The position numbers were made by a program, and so were the translations under genes. From JAXIHJ01 sp034189755 (GTDB lineage Bacteria; Planctomycetota; Phycisphaerae; SM23-33): a stretch of 20,620 nt of DNA. The stretch covers positions 1 through 20,620 of the forward strand of contig JAXIHJ010000134.1 of assembly GCA_034189755.1 (NCBI GenBank). Reading direction: 5' to 3'. Each line of letters starts with the position of its first letter. Position 1 is the first letter of the stretch. The notes under the pieces are model-generated. The model did no database searches. It saw only the letters and a program-made list of their open reading frames with translations, and was not told the DNA's origin. Positions 6,219 to 13,233 of the stretch are shown here, piece by piece.

Positions 6219-8396
6219 TTAGAGGCCCTTGACGACCACGAGCGTAATGTCGTCTTCCTGGACGTGTCCGTCGCGGAATTTTTCGGCGGCCTGCATGACG
6301 GTTTTGCAGATTGTCTCGGCCGATTCGGCTAAGCAACTGCGGACCACCTGCTTGAGCCTCTCGGTCCCGAACATCTGCCCGGCCGGGTTCTTGCCTTCAC
6401 GGACGCCGTCTGTGCTGAGGACAAGAACGTCGCCGCGTTCGATCCGCAGCGGCCCGCCCTGGCGATAGGGGGCGTCGAGGAGTATTCCCAGCGGGATTCC
6501 CGTGTTGGTAAGCTCGTCGATTTGCCCCGTAGCCGCGTGCAGCCAGAGCACCGGGTCGTGCCCGGCGGAGGCGTAGCTCAGCGTGCGGCTCTCGGCGTCG
6601 ATAACGCAGTAGAACAGCGTCAGGAACCACGACTCGCCCGTGTCGCGCACGAGGTGGACGTTGATGTCGGCGAACAGCTTGTCAAGCTCTGTCGTCTGGG
6701 CGACGGCGTGGCTGCGAAGGATGGCCCGCGCCGAGGCCATCAGCAGCGCAGCGCCGATGCCGTGACTGGTTATGTCGCCGATGGCTATGCCAAGCCGGCT
6801 GGACGGGGCGTCCAGCAGTTCGATGAAGTCATAGTAATCGCCGCCCGTCTCATCGCAGTAGTCGGCGGCGCCTGCGATGTCGAAGCCGGCCAGGTGCGGA
6901 AACTCCTGGGGCAGGAGATTCTGCTGGACCTCCATAGCCAGCATGAGTGAATGCTGCATCCGCTGCCGTTCGCGGAGTTTCGGCCCGACGTCGTTGACAA
7001 TCTCGCCGAGCGCCTGTAGCTCATCGCCCGTCCTGATGTCGATTCTCGTGTCGTAGTTTCCGACGGCGAGTTTCTGCGCCACTTTGGCGAGTTGGGTTAC
7101 CGGCCTGGTTACCGAACGGGAGCTGACAAATGCGACGATGACGATCACGGCGAAGGCGACAAGCAGAAAGCCCCCGGCGGCCTTCACGCTTCGTTTTATC
7201 TTGGTCAGGACATATTGTTCGGCCTCGACGGTCTGCGCGATGATAAGGTCATACGGCACGACGACCACGGGAAACGGCCGGCTCTTGCCGCCGGCGCCGT
7301 AGGCCCACAGGGCGTCCCGGCCGCGAAACCGCATCTTCCGAACGCCGGAAACGCCCGACAGGGCATCCGCCGTCAGCGCCGCCAGCTCGTGCCGGTCGTC
7401 CGATTCCAAAAACTGAAGTTCCACAACCTCACGCCAGTTTTGCCTTCGGCCCTCGTAGCTCCGCTGGGCGATAATAACGAGCTTCCGGTCCTGCTCGGAG
7501 TTGCCGACGTGCTCGCCCGGCCCGGACGAGTGGAGTTCGACCGGCTGCTTTTGCTCTTCGGGGACAACCAGCATGGTCTTGGCCTCCGAAGCCCAGTCGG
7601 CGGGTAGTTTCAGCTTGCCCAGGATGGCAGCCAGTGGCATGTCGATGGCTGTAACGCCGGCGAAAGAGCCATCCGCCCGATGCACCGGCATCGCCAGCGT
7701 CGGCGCGACCGTACGCGTGGAAACCTCGGGCATAATCAGCCATATCAGGTCGTCGGCCTGCTTGGCCGCTAGGTACCACCGGCGCCGGCGGGGGTCGTAA
7801 TCGGTCGGATAGCCGCCGTGGCCGGGATAGCAACTGTGGATTCCCGATTCCAGCGAGGTGTACTGCCAGTACATCAGGTCGGGCCGGCAGCGGTAGAGCA
7901 GCCGGTATACTTCCGGCATCGTCGATAGCCGGGCCGTGTCGTCGGCTACGGCCTGCCGGCTCACGCCAGAGACCAGAAAATACACCTGCTGTTGGTAGGT
8001 TACAGGGATGGGCAGAAGTTTGCCGTCAGGCCCGGTGCGAAAATGCTTATCCGACAGGACCATGCCCTCCGGCAGGTTGACCTGCCCGTCATAATCCTCG
8101 GCCAGAAACATGCGAGGCGATGCGGGCGGCACAGAGGCGAGCCGGCGCTCGACCTCGCGGGCCTGGAAGATCAGGGCCAACTCCAACATCTTTCTATCGC
8201 GGCGGACAATGCGGCCGTAATCGTCCACCATGCGATGTAGGTGGTGGCGTGCGGCCTGAGTGAGAATTTCCCGTCGGCCGGATGCCAGGTGCCCGCCGAG
8301 CCGGTGCACCGAGACGTGATGCAGCACGGCGGCGGCAATCAGCGGCACCATCGCCATGATCAGCAGCAGAATCAGCAGCTTCCAGCGAATCTTCAT
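6219..8396 (-). CDS. Membrane-bound Cache-HAMP-SpoIIE (PP2C-type) serine phosphatase
   Basis: The 725-aa protein starts with a transmembrane helix (residues about 5-27). An extracytoplasmic sensor region of roughly 360 residues follows, containing YDPRRRRWYLAAKQ and later GSFAGVTAIDMPLAAILGKL, typical of double-Cache (dCache_1) domains. A second transmembrane helix (about 400-422) leads into a HAMP domain (SVTRPVTQLAKVAQKLAVGN) and then a SpoIIE/RsbU-type phosphatase. Metal-site motifs are ETGGDYYDF (about 515-524), GDITSHGIGAALL (about 540-552), STDGVREGKN and EDDITLVVVK near the end. Such proteins usually dephosphorylate anti-sigma-factor antagonists in response to an external ligand. No partner-switching kinase or STAS protein is encoded nearby. 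The ATG overlaps the stop of the upstream membrane protein gene as ATGA, so translation is probably coupled. Confidence 0.93.
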   Translation of the reverse strand: MKIRWKLLILLLIMAMVPLIAAAVLHHVSVHRLGGHLASGRREILTQAARHHLHRMVDDYGRIVRRDRKMLELALIFQAREVERRLASVPPASPRMFLAEDYDGQVNLPEGMVLSDKHFRTGPDGKLLPIPVTYQQQVYFLVSGVSRQAVADDTARLSTMPEVYRLLYRCRPDLMYWQYTSLESGIHSCYPGHGGYPTDYDPRRRRWYLAAKQADDLIWLIMPEVSTRTVAPTLAMPVHRADGSFAGVTAIDMPLAAILGKLKLPADWASEAKTMLVVPEEQKQPVELHSSGPGEHVGNSEQDRKLVIIAQRSYEGRRQNWREVVELQFLESDDRHELAALTADALSGVSGVRKMRFRGRDALWAYGAGGKSRPFPVVVVPYDLIIAQTVEAEQYVLTKIKRSVKAAGGFLLVAFAVIVIVAFVSSRSVTRPVTQLAKVAQKLAVGNYDTRIDIRTGDELQALGEIVNDVGPKLRERQRMQHSLMLAMEVQQNLLPQEFPHLAGFDIAGAADYCDETGGDYYDFIELLDAPSSRLGIAIGDITSHGIGAALLMASARAILRSHAVAQTTELDKLFADINVHLVRDTGESWFLTLFYCVIDAESRTLSYASAGHDPVLWLHAATGQIDELTNTGIPLGILLDAPYRQGGPLRIERGDVLVLSTDGVREGKNPAGQMFGTERLKQVVRSCLAESAETICKTVMQAAEKFRDGHVQEDDITLVVVKGL

Positions 8397-8818
8397 GAAT
8401 TGCCCGTGCAGGTCTGACCGGCCGGCGCCTTCTGTTGTGCGGCCTGGACGGTCTTTTCCAGGTCATTTATCCGGCGCGAGATCATGTTCATCTGGAATTC
8501 GATCGAGTTCAGTATCCAGAACTGGAAGTGGTCCACCTTGTTCTTGGTGTGGATCATCCAGATGATCTTCAGCGAGACCAGCAGCACGGCGATTTCCAGC
8601 AGCAGCAGCGGAGGCAGGTATGGCGCGTGCCAGCCGAAGATATTCCGCAACAGGTCGAATACGAAACAGGCCACCACGACAATCAGGAACATTGTGTTGA
8701 TCATCATGTTCCGACGGTGGCGCGTCTTGCCTCCGATCTGCCCCATCAGGTCGCGGATCTTGTTCTTTTCGGTTTTGTAATGTTCCAGTTCAGCCCGAAG
8801 TATGTCCATCTCGTCCAT
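8393..8818 (-). CDS. Two-helix membrane protein with flanking coiled-coil-like segments, unknown function
   Basis: I do not recognise a named family. The 141-aa product has an N-terminal charged helical stretch (MDEMDILRAELEHYKTEKNK) and two transmembrane helices at about residues 38-57 and 67-89. A C-terminal cytoplasmic helical tail includes HFQFWILNSIEFQMNMISRR and INDLEKTVQAAQQ, and looks coiled-coil prone. ATG at 8818 was chosen over one at 8839 because AGGAAG lies about 6 nt upstream. The stop overlaps the phosphatase start by 4 nt. That coupling, and the membrane location of both products, suggest that this protein may bind or localise the phosphatase; this is inference. Confidence 0.8.
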   Translation of the reverse strand: MDEMDILRAELEHYKTEKNKIRDLMGQIGGKTRHRRNMMINTMFLIVVVACFVFDLLRNIFGWHAPYLPPLLLLEIAVLLVSLKIIWMIHTKNKVDHFQFWILNSIEFQMNMISRRINDLEKTVQAAQQKAPAGQTCTGNS

Positions 8819-8858
8819 AGTGCTCTTCCTGTAAATCATCTCGCGGCGGGTCAGCAGG

Positions 8859-8969
8859 CCCGCTCGCTTTGATTAGCCCGCTTGCTCCCGCTGATTAGCC
8901 CGCTCCCTTCCGCTCGCGGCTAGTTGCCTGATCGGACGCCCGCTAGCCGCGAGCGGGAGCGAGCGGGCT
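8859..8969. repeat. GC-rich palindromic repeat element (copy 1)
   Basis: Arms at 8897-8923 and 8943-8969 are inverted repeats of 27 bp with two mismatches around a 19-nt loop, built on the core CCGCTCGCGGCTAG. Two direct repeats of 22 bp starting GATTAGCCCGCT (8871-8892 and 8893-8914) and a partial copy (CCCGCTCGCTTT, 8859-8870) lie beside the left arm. The element lies between the comM stop and the small membrane protein gene and could act as a transcription terminator or mRNA stabiliser. A related element lies at 17180-17275. Confidence 0.75.
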
Positions 8970-8979
8970 TCTGCTTTTA

Positions 8980-10533
8980 TCACAATCTCCTATCCAGCTT
9001 TCGATATTGTATCGCCTCGGCGAGGTGGTGCGGCTGGATGTTCTCGACGGCCTCGATGTCCGCAATCGTTCGCGCGATGCGAAGCACCTTGTCGTGGGCG
9101 CGGGCGGACAGGCCCAGTTCCGTCAAGGCCTGCTTCAGCAGCAGTTCGCCGGCGTCGTCGAGCTTGCAATACCGGCGGATTTGGCCTGAGGACATGGTGG
9201 CATTCGTCGTCGTTGACGATGAACACGATTGCGGACCGTCGCCGTCGAATCGCCGGTGCTGAATTTCACGGGCGGCGAGGACCTGCTCGCGCATCCGGGC
9301 CGACGACATACCATCGGCCTTTTCGGCCCTCAAGGCCCGCCAGGGCACCGGCGGGACCTCGATGTGAATGTCGATCCGGTCGATAAGCGGCCCGGAGACG
9401 CGCGAGAGGTATTGTTCGATCCGCCTGGGCGTGCACTTGCAGGGGCGCTTCGGGTCGGTGTAGTAGCCGCACGGACACGGGTTCATCGCCGCGACCAGCA
9501 TAATCTGCGCCGGAAACTTCAAGGTCGAATGGACGCGGGGGATAGTTACGCAGCCGTCCTCCAGCGGCTGGCGGATCATCTCCAGCGTCGCTCGTGCGAA
9601 TTCCGGAAACTCATCGAGCAGCAGCACGCCATGATGCGCCAGCGAGACCTCGCCGGGTTGTGGAACAGTCCCGCCGCCGATCAGTGCGGCTGAGGATGTC
9701 GAATGGTGCGGCATGCGAACGGGGCGGACGGCCAGCAGGCTCTTGCCCGGCGCAAGCAGGCCGCGGGCCGAGTAGATGCGCGTGGTATCGAGCGATTCCG
9801 CCAGCGAAAGCGGCGGCAGAATGGTCGGGATGCGCTTGGCGAGCATCGTCTTGCCGGCGCCCGGCGGGCCTATCATGAGCACGTTGTGATGCCCGGCCGC
9901 AGCAAGCATCAGTGCCCGCTTGGCCGAGGCCTGGCCGCGAACGTCGGCGAAGTCCGCGTCGTATCGGCGTTCGGCTGCGAAGACCTCTTCCAGGTCCACG
10001 GCTGTCGGGTCGATGGGCAGCTCGTCTGTCAGGAAGCCGACCGCGTCGGTGAGGAACCGCACGCCGATGACGTCAGGCCCGTCCACGACGGCCGCCTCGG
10101 CGGCGTTGTCGGCCGGCAGGATCACGCCGCGGCAGTGCCGGCTGGCCGCCAGCATCGCCATTGCCAGCGCGCCCTTTACCGGGCGCACGCGGCCATCCAG
10201 CGCCAGTTCGCCGGCGATGAGGTAATCGTCTATCTTCTCGCTGGCGAACTGGCCGCCAGCCAACTGGACGGCCAGCGCGATGGGCAGGTCTAATGCCGCC
10301 GATTCCTTCTTGACGTCGGCCGGTGCGAGGTTAATCGTTACCTTCGGGCCGGGCCAGCGATAGCCGCTGTTGCGAAGCGCAGCCTGTATCCTAGAGACGG
10401 ACTCCTTGACCGACGCTTCAGCCAGCCCGACCAGCTTTATCTCGCCCAGGCCGCCGGCGGCTACGTCGGCCTCGACCTCGCAGCCGATTGCGTCAATGCC
10501 CTGGAGAATCGAACTATGGACGCGCGAAATCAT
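8980..10533 (-). CDS. comM: ComM/YifB-family Mg-chelatase-like AAA+ ATPase
   Basis: The 517-aa protein has the full family layout. An N-terminal Lon-protease-like domain without a protease active site (about 1-170, with GLAEASVKESVSRIQAAL and PADVKKESAALDLPIALA) is followed by an AAA+ ATPase with Walker A GPPGAGKT at 222-229 and Walker B VLLLDEFPEF. The MNPCPCGYYTDPKRPCKC cysteine cluster and RVSGPLIDRIDIHIEVP come next, ending in the Mg-chelatase C-terminal helical domain. In Vibrio cholerae ComM is a hexameric branch-migration helicase for natural transformation, and the family also occurs in species not known to be competent. Here it stands alone, next to no other competence gene. The ATG has GGGG about 9 nt upstream and a good promoter match further up. 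Confidence 0.95.
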   Translation of the reverse strand: MISRVHSSILQGIDAIGCEVEADVAAGGLGEIKLVGLAEASVKESVSRIQAALRNSGYRWPGPKVTINLAPADVKKESAALDLPIALAVQLAGGQFASEKIDDYLIAGELALDGRVRPVKGALAMAMLAASRHCRGVILPADNAAEAAVVDGPDVIGVRFLTDAVGFLTDELPIDPTAVDLEEVFAAERRYDADFADVRGQASAKRALMLAAAGHHNVLMIGPPGAGKTMLAKRIPTILPPLSLAESLDTTRIYSARGLLAPGKSLLAVRPVRMPHHSTSSAALIGGGTVPQPGEVSLAHHGVLLLDEFPEFARATLEMIRQPLEDGCVTIPRVHSTLKFPAQIMLVAAMNPCPCGYYTDPKRPCKCTPRRIEQYLSRVSGPLIDRIDIHIEVPPVPWRALRAEKADGMSSARMREQVLAAREIQHRRFDGDGPQSCSSSTTTNATMSSGQIRRYCKLDDAGELLLKQALTELGLSARAHDKVLRIARTIADIEAVENIQPHHLAEAIQYRKLDRRL

Positions 10534-10566
10534 TTCATCGTTCCCCTGCGCCGTGATGCCGGGGAA

Positions 10567-10595
10567 ATCATACTTGCATGTAACACTGATGGCAA
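10567..10595 (-). promoter_or_regulatory. Promoter candidate for comM
   Basis: On the minus strand TTGCCA (10595-10590) and TATGAT (10572-10567) are separated by exactly 17 bp, with five of six matches in each hexamer. Transcription would start near 10560, giving a leader of about 27 nt. This is the best sigma-70-like match noticed in the window. Confidence 0.55.
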
Positions 10596-10645
10596 TATCG
10601 CATCATAGTGAAGGAAAGATGCCAAAAGTTAAGGCCCACTTTTGT

Positions 10646-10674
10646 TTGAACATTAGGGCGAATATTGGTAACAT
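10646..10674 (+). promoter_or_regulatory. Candidate promoter for the PEP-CTERM gene
   Basis: TTGAAC (10646-10651) and TAACAT (10669-10674) are spaced by 17 bp in AT-rich sequence. The start would be near 10681 and leave a leader of about 175 nt before the ATG at 10858. The -10 matches four of six positions, so support is moderate. Confidence 0.3.
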
Positions 10675-10857
10675 AAATCGCATAACTTTAGGCTTGCTAA
10701 TAGGAGTAAGGAGAAGAAGCGCAGGTGCGCTCGTGTGCTTCATGCTTGTTGTAAACAATCCAAGCGATTTCCTGCCGTTATCGTCGGGCCTGTGTAGCGA
10801 CTATGGTTCCGAGTGCGCCTTAGATATCCCTGAATTGGAACGTGAGGAGTCATAAAG

Positions 10858-11850
10858 ATGAGTGCACGGAATGTAGTGACAGGAACAGGTCGTTATTTGG
10901 TGGTAATAGCTGCGCTGGCTGTATTAAGCAGTCCGGCCTGCGCGGGCCAGGTCGTCTTGAGCGGGATGCCGACGTATCAGTGGTGGTACGGCTGTGCGCC
11001 CACCGCCGGCGGTATGATGGTGGGCTACTGGGACGGCAAGGCAGGGTTTGGAAACCTCTATGATGGAGACGCCGGTGTCTGGTGGGGTGACGGGTCGCAA
11101 GGCACGAAGAGCATGGTAGCCGGCACGGCTCACATCACCGCCGGCGCCGAGAACGTCTATACTCATGGCGACTGGCATAATTCTGCCTCCTATCCGAATC
11201 ACGAATCCAATCCGGACAGCATAGCCGATTTCTGCAAGACCGAGGACGGAGGCACAAGTACCGGTGATATCGCAAGCGGGTTGAAGGCTTATGTGGAGTG
11301 GGACAATCCCGCCACCGCCGTTAACGAAAGCTACCAGGCAACCACTGCCGTGGGGCGTGTGCCCTCAATGCTGGGCGATTGGACTTACGACGCACTAAAA
11401 GGGGAAATCGATGCCGGCCGACCGGTCATTCTGACGGCGGGTACGGACCTGTATAAGGACGGACTGTGGGTGCATGCCGGTCATGCCGTGGTCGCCTATG
11501 GCTACCAGGACGACATGTTCAACCTGAAGGTCAAGGACTCGAGCCAGAATGAGATGGATGTTACGGTAGGGGGCTTTGCCCTGAAGGACACCTGGACCAG
11601 CGGCATCGACAAGAGCGACTGGGTGGGCTGGAGCTACGAGACTGTTCAGCCGGTTATCGATGTCGATGGTGTGGAATGGTGGCCGTTCGTGGAAGAATCC
11701 GGCTTTCACTGGGATGGAACCCCGACAGAAGACGGTCCCTGGGACTGGTCGATACTCGGTAGCGTTACACTTGACGTAATTCCCGAGCCGGCGACGATGT
11801 GCCTGCTGGCACTCGGTGGGTTGGCGCTGCTGAAGCGAAAGCGGAAGTAG
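10858..11850 (+). CDS. Secreted C39-like cysteine peptidase homolog with PEP-CTERM sorting signal
   Basis: The 330-aa product starts with a signal peptide (hydrophobic core LVVIAALAVL, likely cut after A29 in SPACAG). The mature part begins with a papain-fold C39-like signature, YGCAPTAGGMMVGYW, with likely nucleophile C46. Later come HAGHAVVAYGY (H206 and H209, H209 the likely catalytic His) and LKVKDSSQ (D227). The arrangement Cys...His...Asp fits an active C39-type peptidase, though the substrate is unknown. The C-terminus is a textbook PEP-CTERM signal: IPEPATMCLLALGGLALL followed by the basic end KRKRK. Exosortase systems recognise this signal; no exosortase gene is in the window. The region between residues 50 and 200 is rich in Trp, Gly and Asp. 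GGAG precedes the ATG by about 9 nt. Confidence 0.85.
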   Translation: MSARNVVTGTGRYLVVIAALAVLSSPACAGQVVLSGMPTYQWWYGCAPTAGGMMVGYWDGKAGFGNLYDGDAGVWWGDGSQGTKSMVAGTAHITAGAENVYTHGDWHNSASYPNHESNPDSIADFCKTEDGGTSTGDIASGLKAYVEWDNPATAVNESYQATTAVGRVPSMLGDWTYDALKGEIDAGRPVILTAGTDLYKDGLWVHAGHAVVAYGYQDDMFNLKVKDSSQNEMDVTVGGFALKDTWTSGIDKSDWVGWSYETVQPVIDVDGVEWWPFVEESGFHWDGTPTEDGPWDWSILGSVTLDVIPEPATMCLLALGGLALLKRKRK

Positions 11851-11851
11851 T

Positions 11852-11881
11852 CCACAGATTACACGGATTACTCAGATTACA
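11852..11881. repeat. Short GATTAC-type tandem repeat
   Basis: Just after the PEP-CTERM gene stop, three degenerate units of about 10 bp follow each other: CAGATTACA, CGGATTACT and CAGATTACA. The hexamer GATTAC is also the core of the inverted-repeat element near 1112-1371, read on the other strand. Confidence 0.6.
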
Positions 11882-11900
11882 AATTTCATGGATGAACTAT

Positions 11901-11934
11901 GGGCGGGCCTCGATTCGTCGGGGGCCGCCCGTTT
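11901..11934. terminator. Probable bidirectional hairpin between convergent genes
   Basis: GGGCGG at 11901-11906 pairs with CCGCCC at 11925-11930, with additional inner CC/GG pairing after a one-base bulge. Only GTTTG follows on the plus strand, so it is not a classic U-tract terminator. It lies between the stop codons of two convergent genes, where a terminator is expected. Confidence 0.4.
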
Positions 11935-11939
11935 GCCGT

Positions 11940-13052
11940 CTAGCTTTCAGCCAATTCCACAGCCGCCTCGGCCAGTGCGAGCGCATCGCGTCCGTTCTGC
12001 TCGGTGATCCGGCGGACGTGGTTCGAATCGCGGATGTATGCGATCTGATCGGCCAGCAGGTCCTGTGCGCTTTGTGTGTACAGGGTCTGTTTGTCCGCCT
12101 GGGGCGTGTAGCTGATGCGGACGCGGCGCTTGAGTTGCCGCACCTGGCCTCGACTGGGCAGTGGCCGGCCTGATGAGAAGACCTCGACCGTCTCTACATC
12201 GCAGCCGCCGCAGCAGGCCGAGAGCCGTTCGGCGGCTTCGTCGTCTGCGGCGGCGTCGATCTCCAGCGTCAGAGGCACCCAGCCCGAGACGCGAATGTCG
12301 CCCAGCTCGCAGACCAGCCGATGGTCGGTTCTGTCCATCGGGCCGAACTGGTCGAAGCCGTGATAGTGGCTGGCTACCGCGCCGCCTTCGTGCCGAATGG
12401 TGCACATTACGCGGTCCTGCTGGTCGGTGCCACGGCGGGTTTCGGCGTGTGCGGAGATAACCCGCCCCGGCCCCAGCCAGTGGCTGTACAGGTCGAAAAA
12501 GTGCACGCCGTGCTCGATGAGGATGCCGCCGGATACCCGCCTGTCCCAGAACCAATGTTCCGGCGGCAGGTATGTATCGGCGGCGCAATTGGTCAGGCTG
12601 ACCGCCAGCACCTTGCCCAGCGCGCCGGAGTCGATGATTTTTTTCACGGCTTCGGTAACCGGGTTGTGCCGCAGCACGAAGTTGACCGGCGCGATTACGT
12701 CGGCCTGGGCGGCTGCGGCGAGCATTTCGTCGGCCTGGGCGAGGTTCATCGCAAGCGGCTTTTCACACAGCACGTGCTTGCCGGCCTTGGCTGCCTGGAG
12801 AACAAGCTCGTGGTGAGTGCCCGGCGGCGTGGCTATGTGCACGATGTCAACGTCCCCGCGTGCGATCAGCTTAGCGGCCTCGGCTTCCGACGGCACGGAG
12901 AACAGCCTGGCCAGCTTATCGGCGGCCTCGGCGCGGACGTCCGAGACGGCGGCGGGACGCACGGAGGCAAGCCGGCAGTAGGCTTCCATACAAAACTGCC
13001 CGAATGCCCCGCAGCCAATCAGCCCCAGACCCAGAGGTTTTTTGCGGTTCAT
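11940..13052 (-). CDS. Gfo/Idh/MocA-family NAD(P)-dependent oxidoreductase
   Basis: The 370-aa protein has the two domains of the family. The N-terminal Rossmann fold shows LGLIGCGAFG (residues 9-18), VDIVHIATPPGTHHELVL and the conserved CEKPLA (E97-K98-P99). The C-terminal alpha/beta domain contains GGILIEHGVHFFDLYSHWLG with H184 and D187 at the usual catalytic positions. Members oxidise or reduce sugars, inositols and related compounds; the substrate cannot be inferred here. ATG at 13052 was chosen because GAGGTGAG lies about 5 nt upstream and the Rossmann strand follows at once; an in-frame start at 13112 would add 20 residues without homology. The gene is a single unit, convergent to the PEP-CTERM gene and divergent from secA. 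It appears complete. Confidence 0.93.
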   Translation of the reverse strand: MNRKKPLGLGLIGCGAFGQFCMEAYCRLASVRPAAVSDVRAEAADKLARLFSVPSEAEAAKLIARGDVDIVHIATPPGTHHELVLQAAKAGKHVLCEKPLAMNLAQADEMLAAAAQADVIAPVNFVLRHNPVTEAVKKIIDSGALGKVLAVSLTNCAADTYLPPEHWFWDRRVSGGILIEHGVHFFDLYSHWLGPGRVISAHAETRRGTDQQDRVMCTIRHEGGAVASHYHGFDQFGPMDRTDHRLVCELGDIRVSGWVPLTLEIDAAADDEAAERLSACCGGCDVETVEVFSSGRPLPSRGQVRQLKRRVRISYTPQADKQTLYTQSAQDLLADQIAYIRDSNHVRRITEQNGRDALALAEAAVELAES

Positions 13053-13122
13053 GGACTCACCTCGGTGTACGACAGTTACCACCAGCCTAAGCGCTTGAGG
13101 CGCAAGGTTCAAGTTCGTTACC

Positions 13123-13152
13123 TTGACGGAAGCAATCGCAGCGTGCGATACT
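13123..13152 (+). promoter_or_regulatory. Candidate sigma-70 promoter for secA
   Basis: TTGACG (13123-13128) and GATACT (13147-13152) are separated by 18 bp. Transcription would begin near 13159, giving a leader of about 75 nt that contains a perfect palindrome at 13187-13210. Confidence 0.45.
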
Positions 13153-13186
13153 TGAGATGAAATACCTGAAGTTCACAGTGGTTACA

Positions 13187-13210
13187 GCCCACGGAAAGCT
13201 TTCCGTGGGC
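13187..13210 (+). promoter_or_regulatory. Perfect 24-bp palindrome in the secA leader
   Basis: The half-site GCCCACGGAAAG (13187-13198) is followed directly by its exact reverse complement CTTTCCGTGGGC (13199-13210). In RNA it would form a stem of about 10 bp with a four-base loop, ending 23 nt before the secA ATG and close to the weak ribosome site. In DNA it would be a symmetric protein-binding site. Either could serve to control SecA synthesis; neither is shown. Confidence 0.6.
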
Positions 13211-13233
13211 CTTGAACGACCCGCACGAGAAAC

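Larger units (their letters stand above)
10534..10857. other. 324-bp divergent intergenic region
   Basis: This gap separates the divergent comM and PEP-CTERM genes and looks more AT-rich than its flanks, especially between 10600 and 10720. It holds candidate promoters in both directions. A GGAG ribosome site for the plus-strand gene lies at about 10845-10848. A 78-codon frame from ATG 10619 to TAA 10855 is also present but is not convincingly coding. No riboswitch-like or tRNA-like fold was recognised by eye. Confidence 0.6.

Noticed and set aside
8859..8969. CRISPR-like array in the repeated GC-rich segment
   Set aside because: The direct repeats touch with no spacers and the structure is palindromic; no cas genes are nearby.
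10588..10603. Possible sigma-54 promoter (TGGCA...GCAT) upstream of the PEP-CTERM gene
   Set aside because: The GG and GC elements are 9 bp apart rather than the 12 needed, so it does not fit.
10897..10945. Lipoprotein signal in the PEP-CTERM protein (Cys28)
   Set aside because: The residues before Cys28 (SPA) do not form a lipobox, and an ordinary signal peptidase site ACA|G fits better.
13053..13112. Upstream start for the Gfo/Idh/MocA gene
   Set aside because: The added 20 residues precede the Rossmann strand without homology, and GAGGTGAG supports the ATG at 13052.
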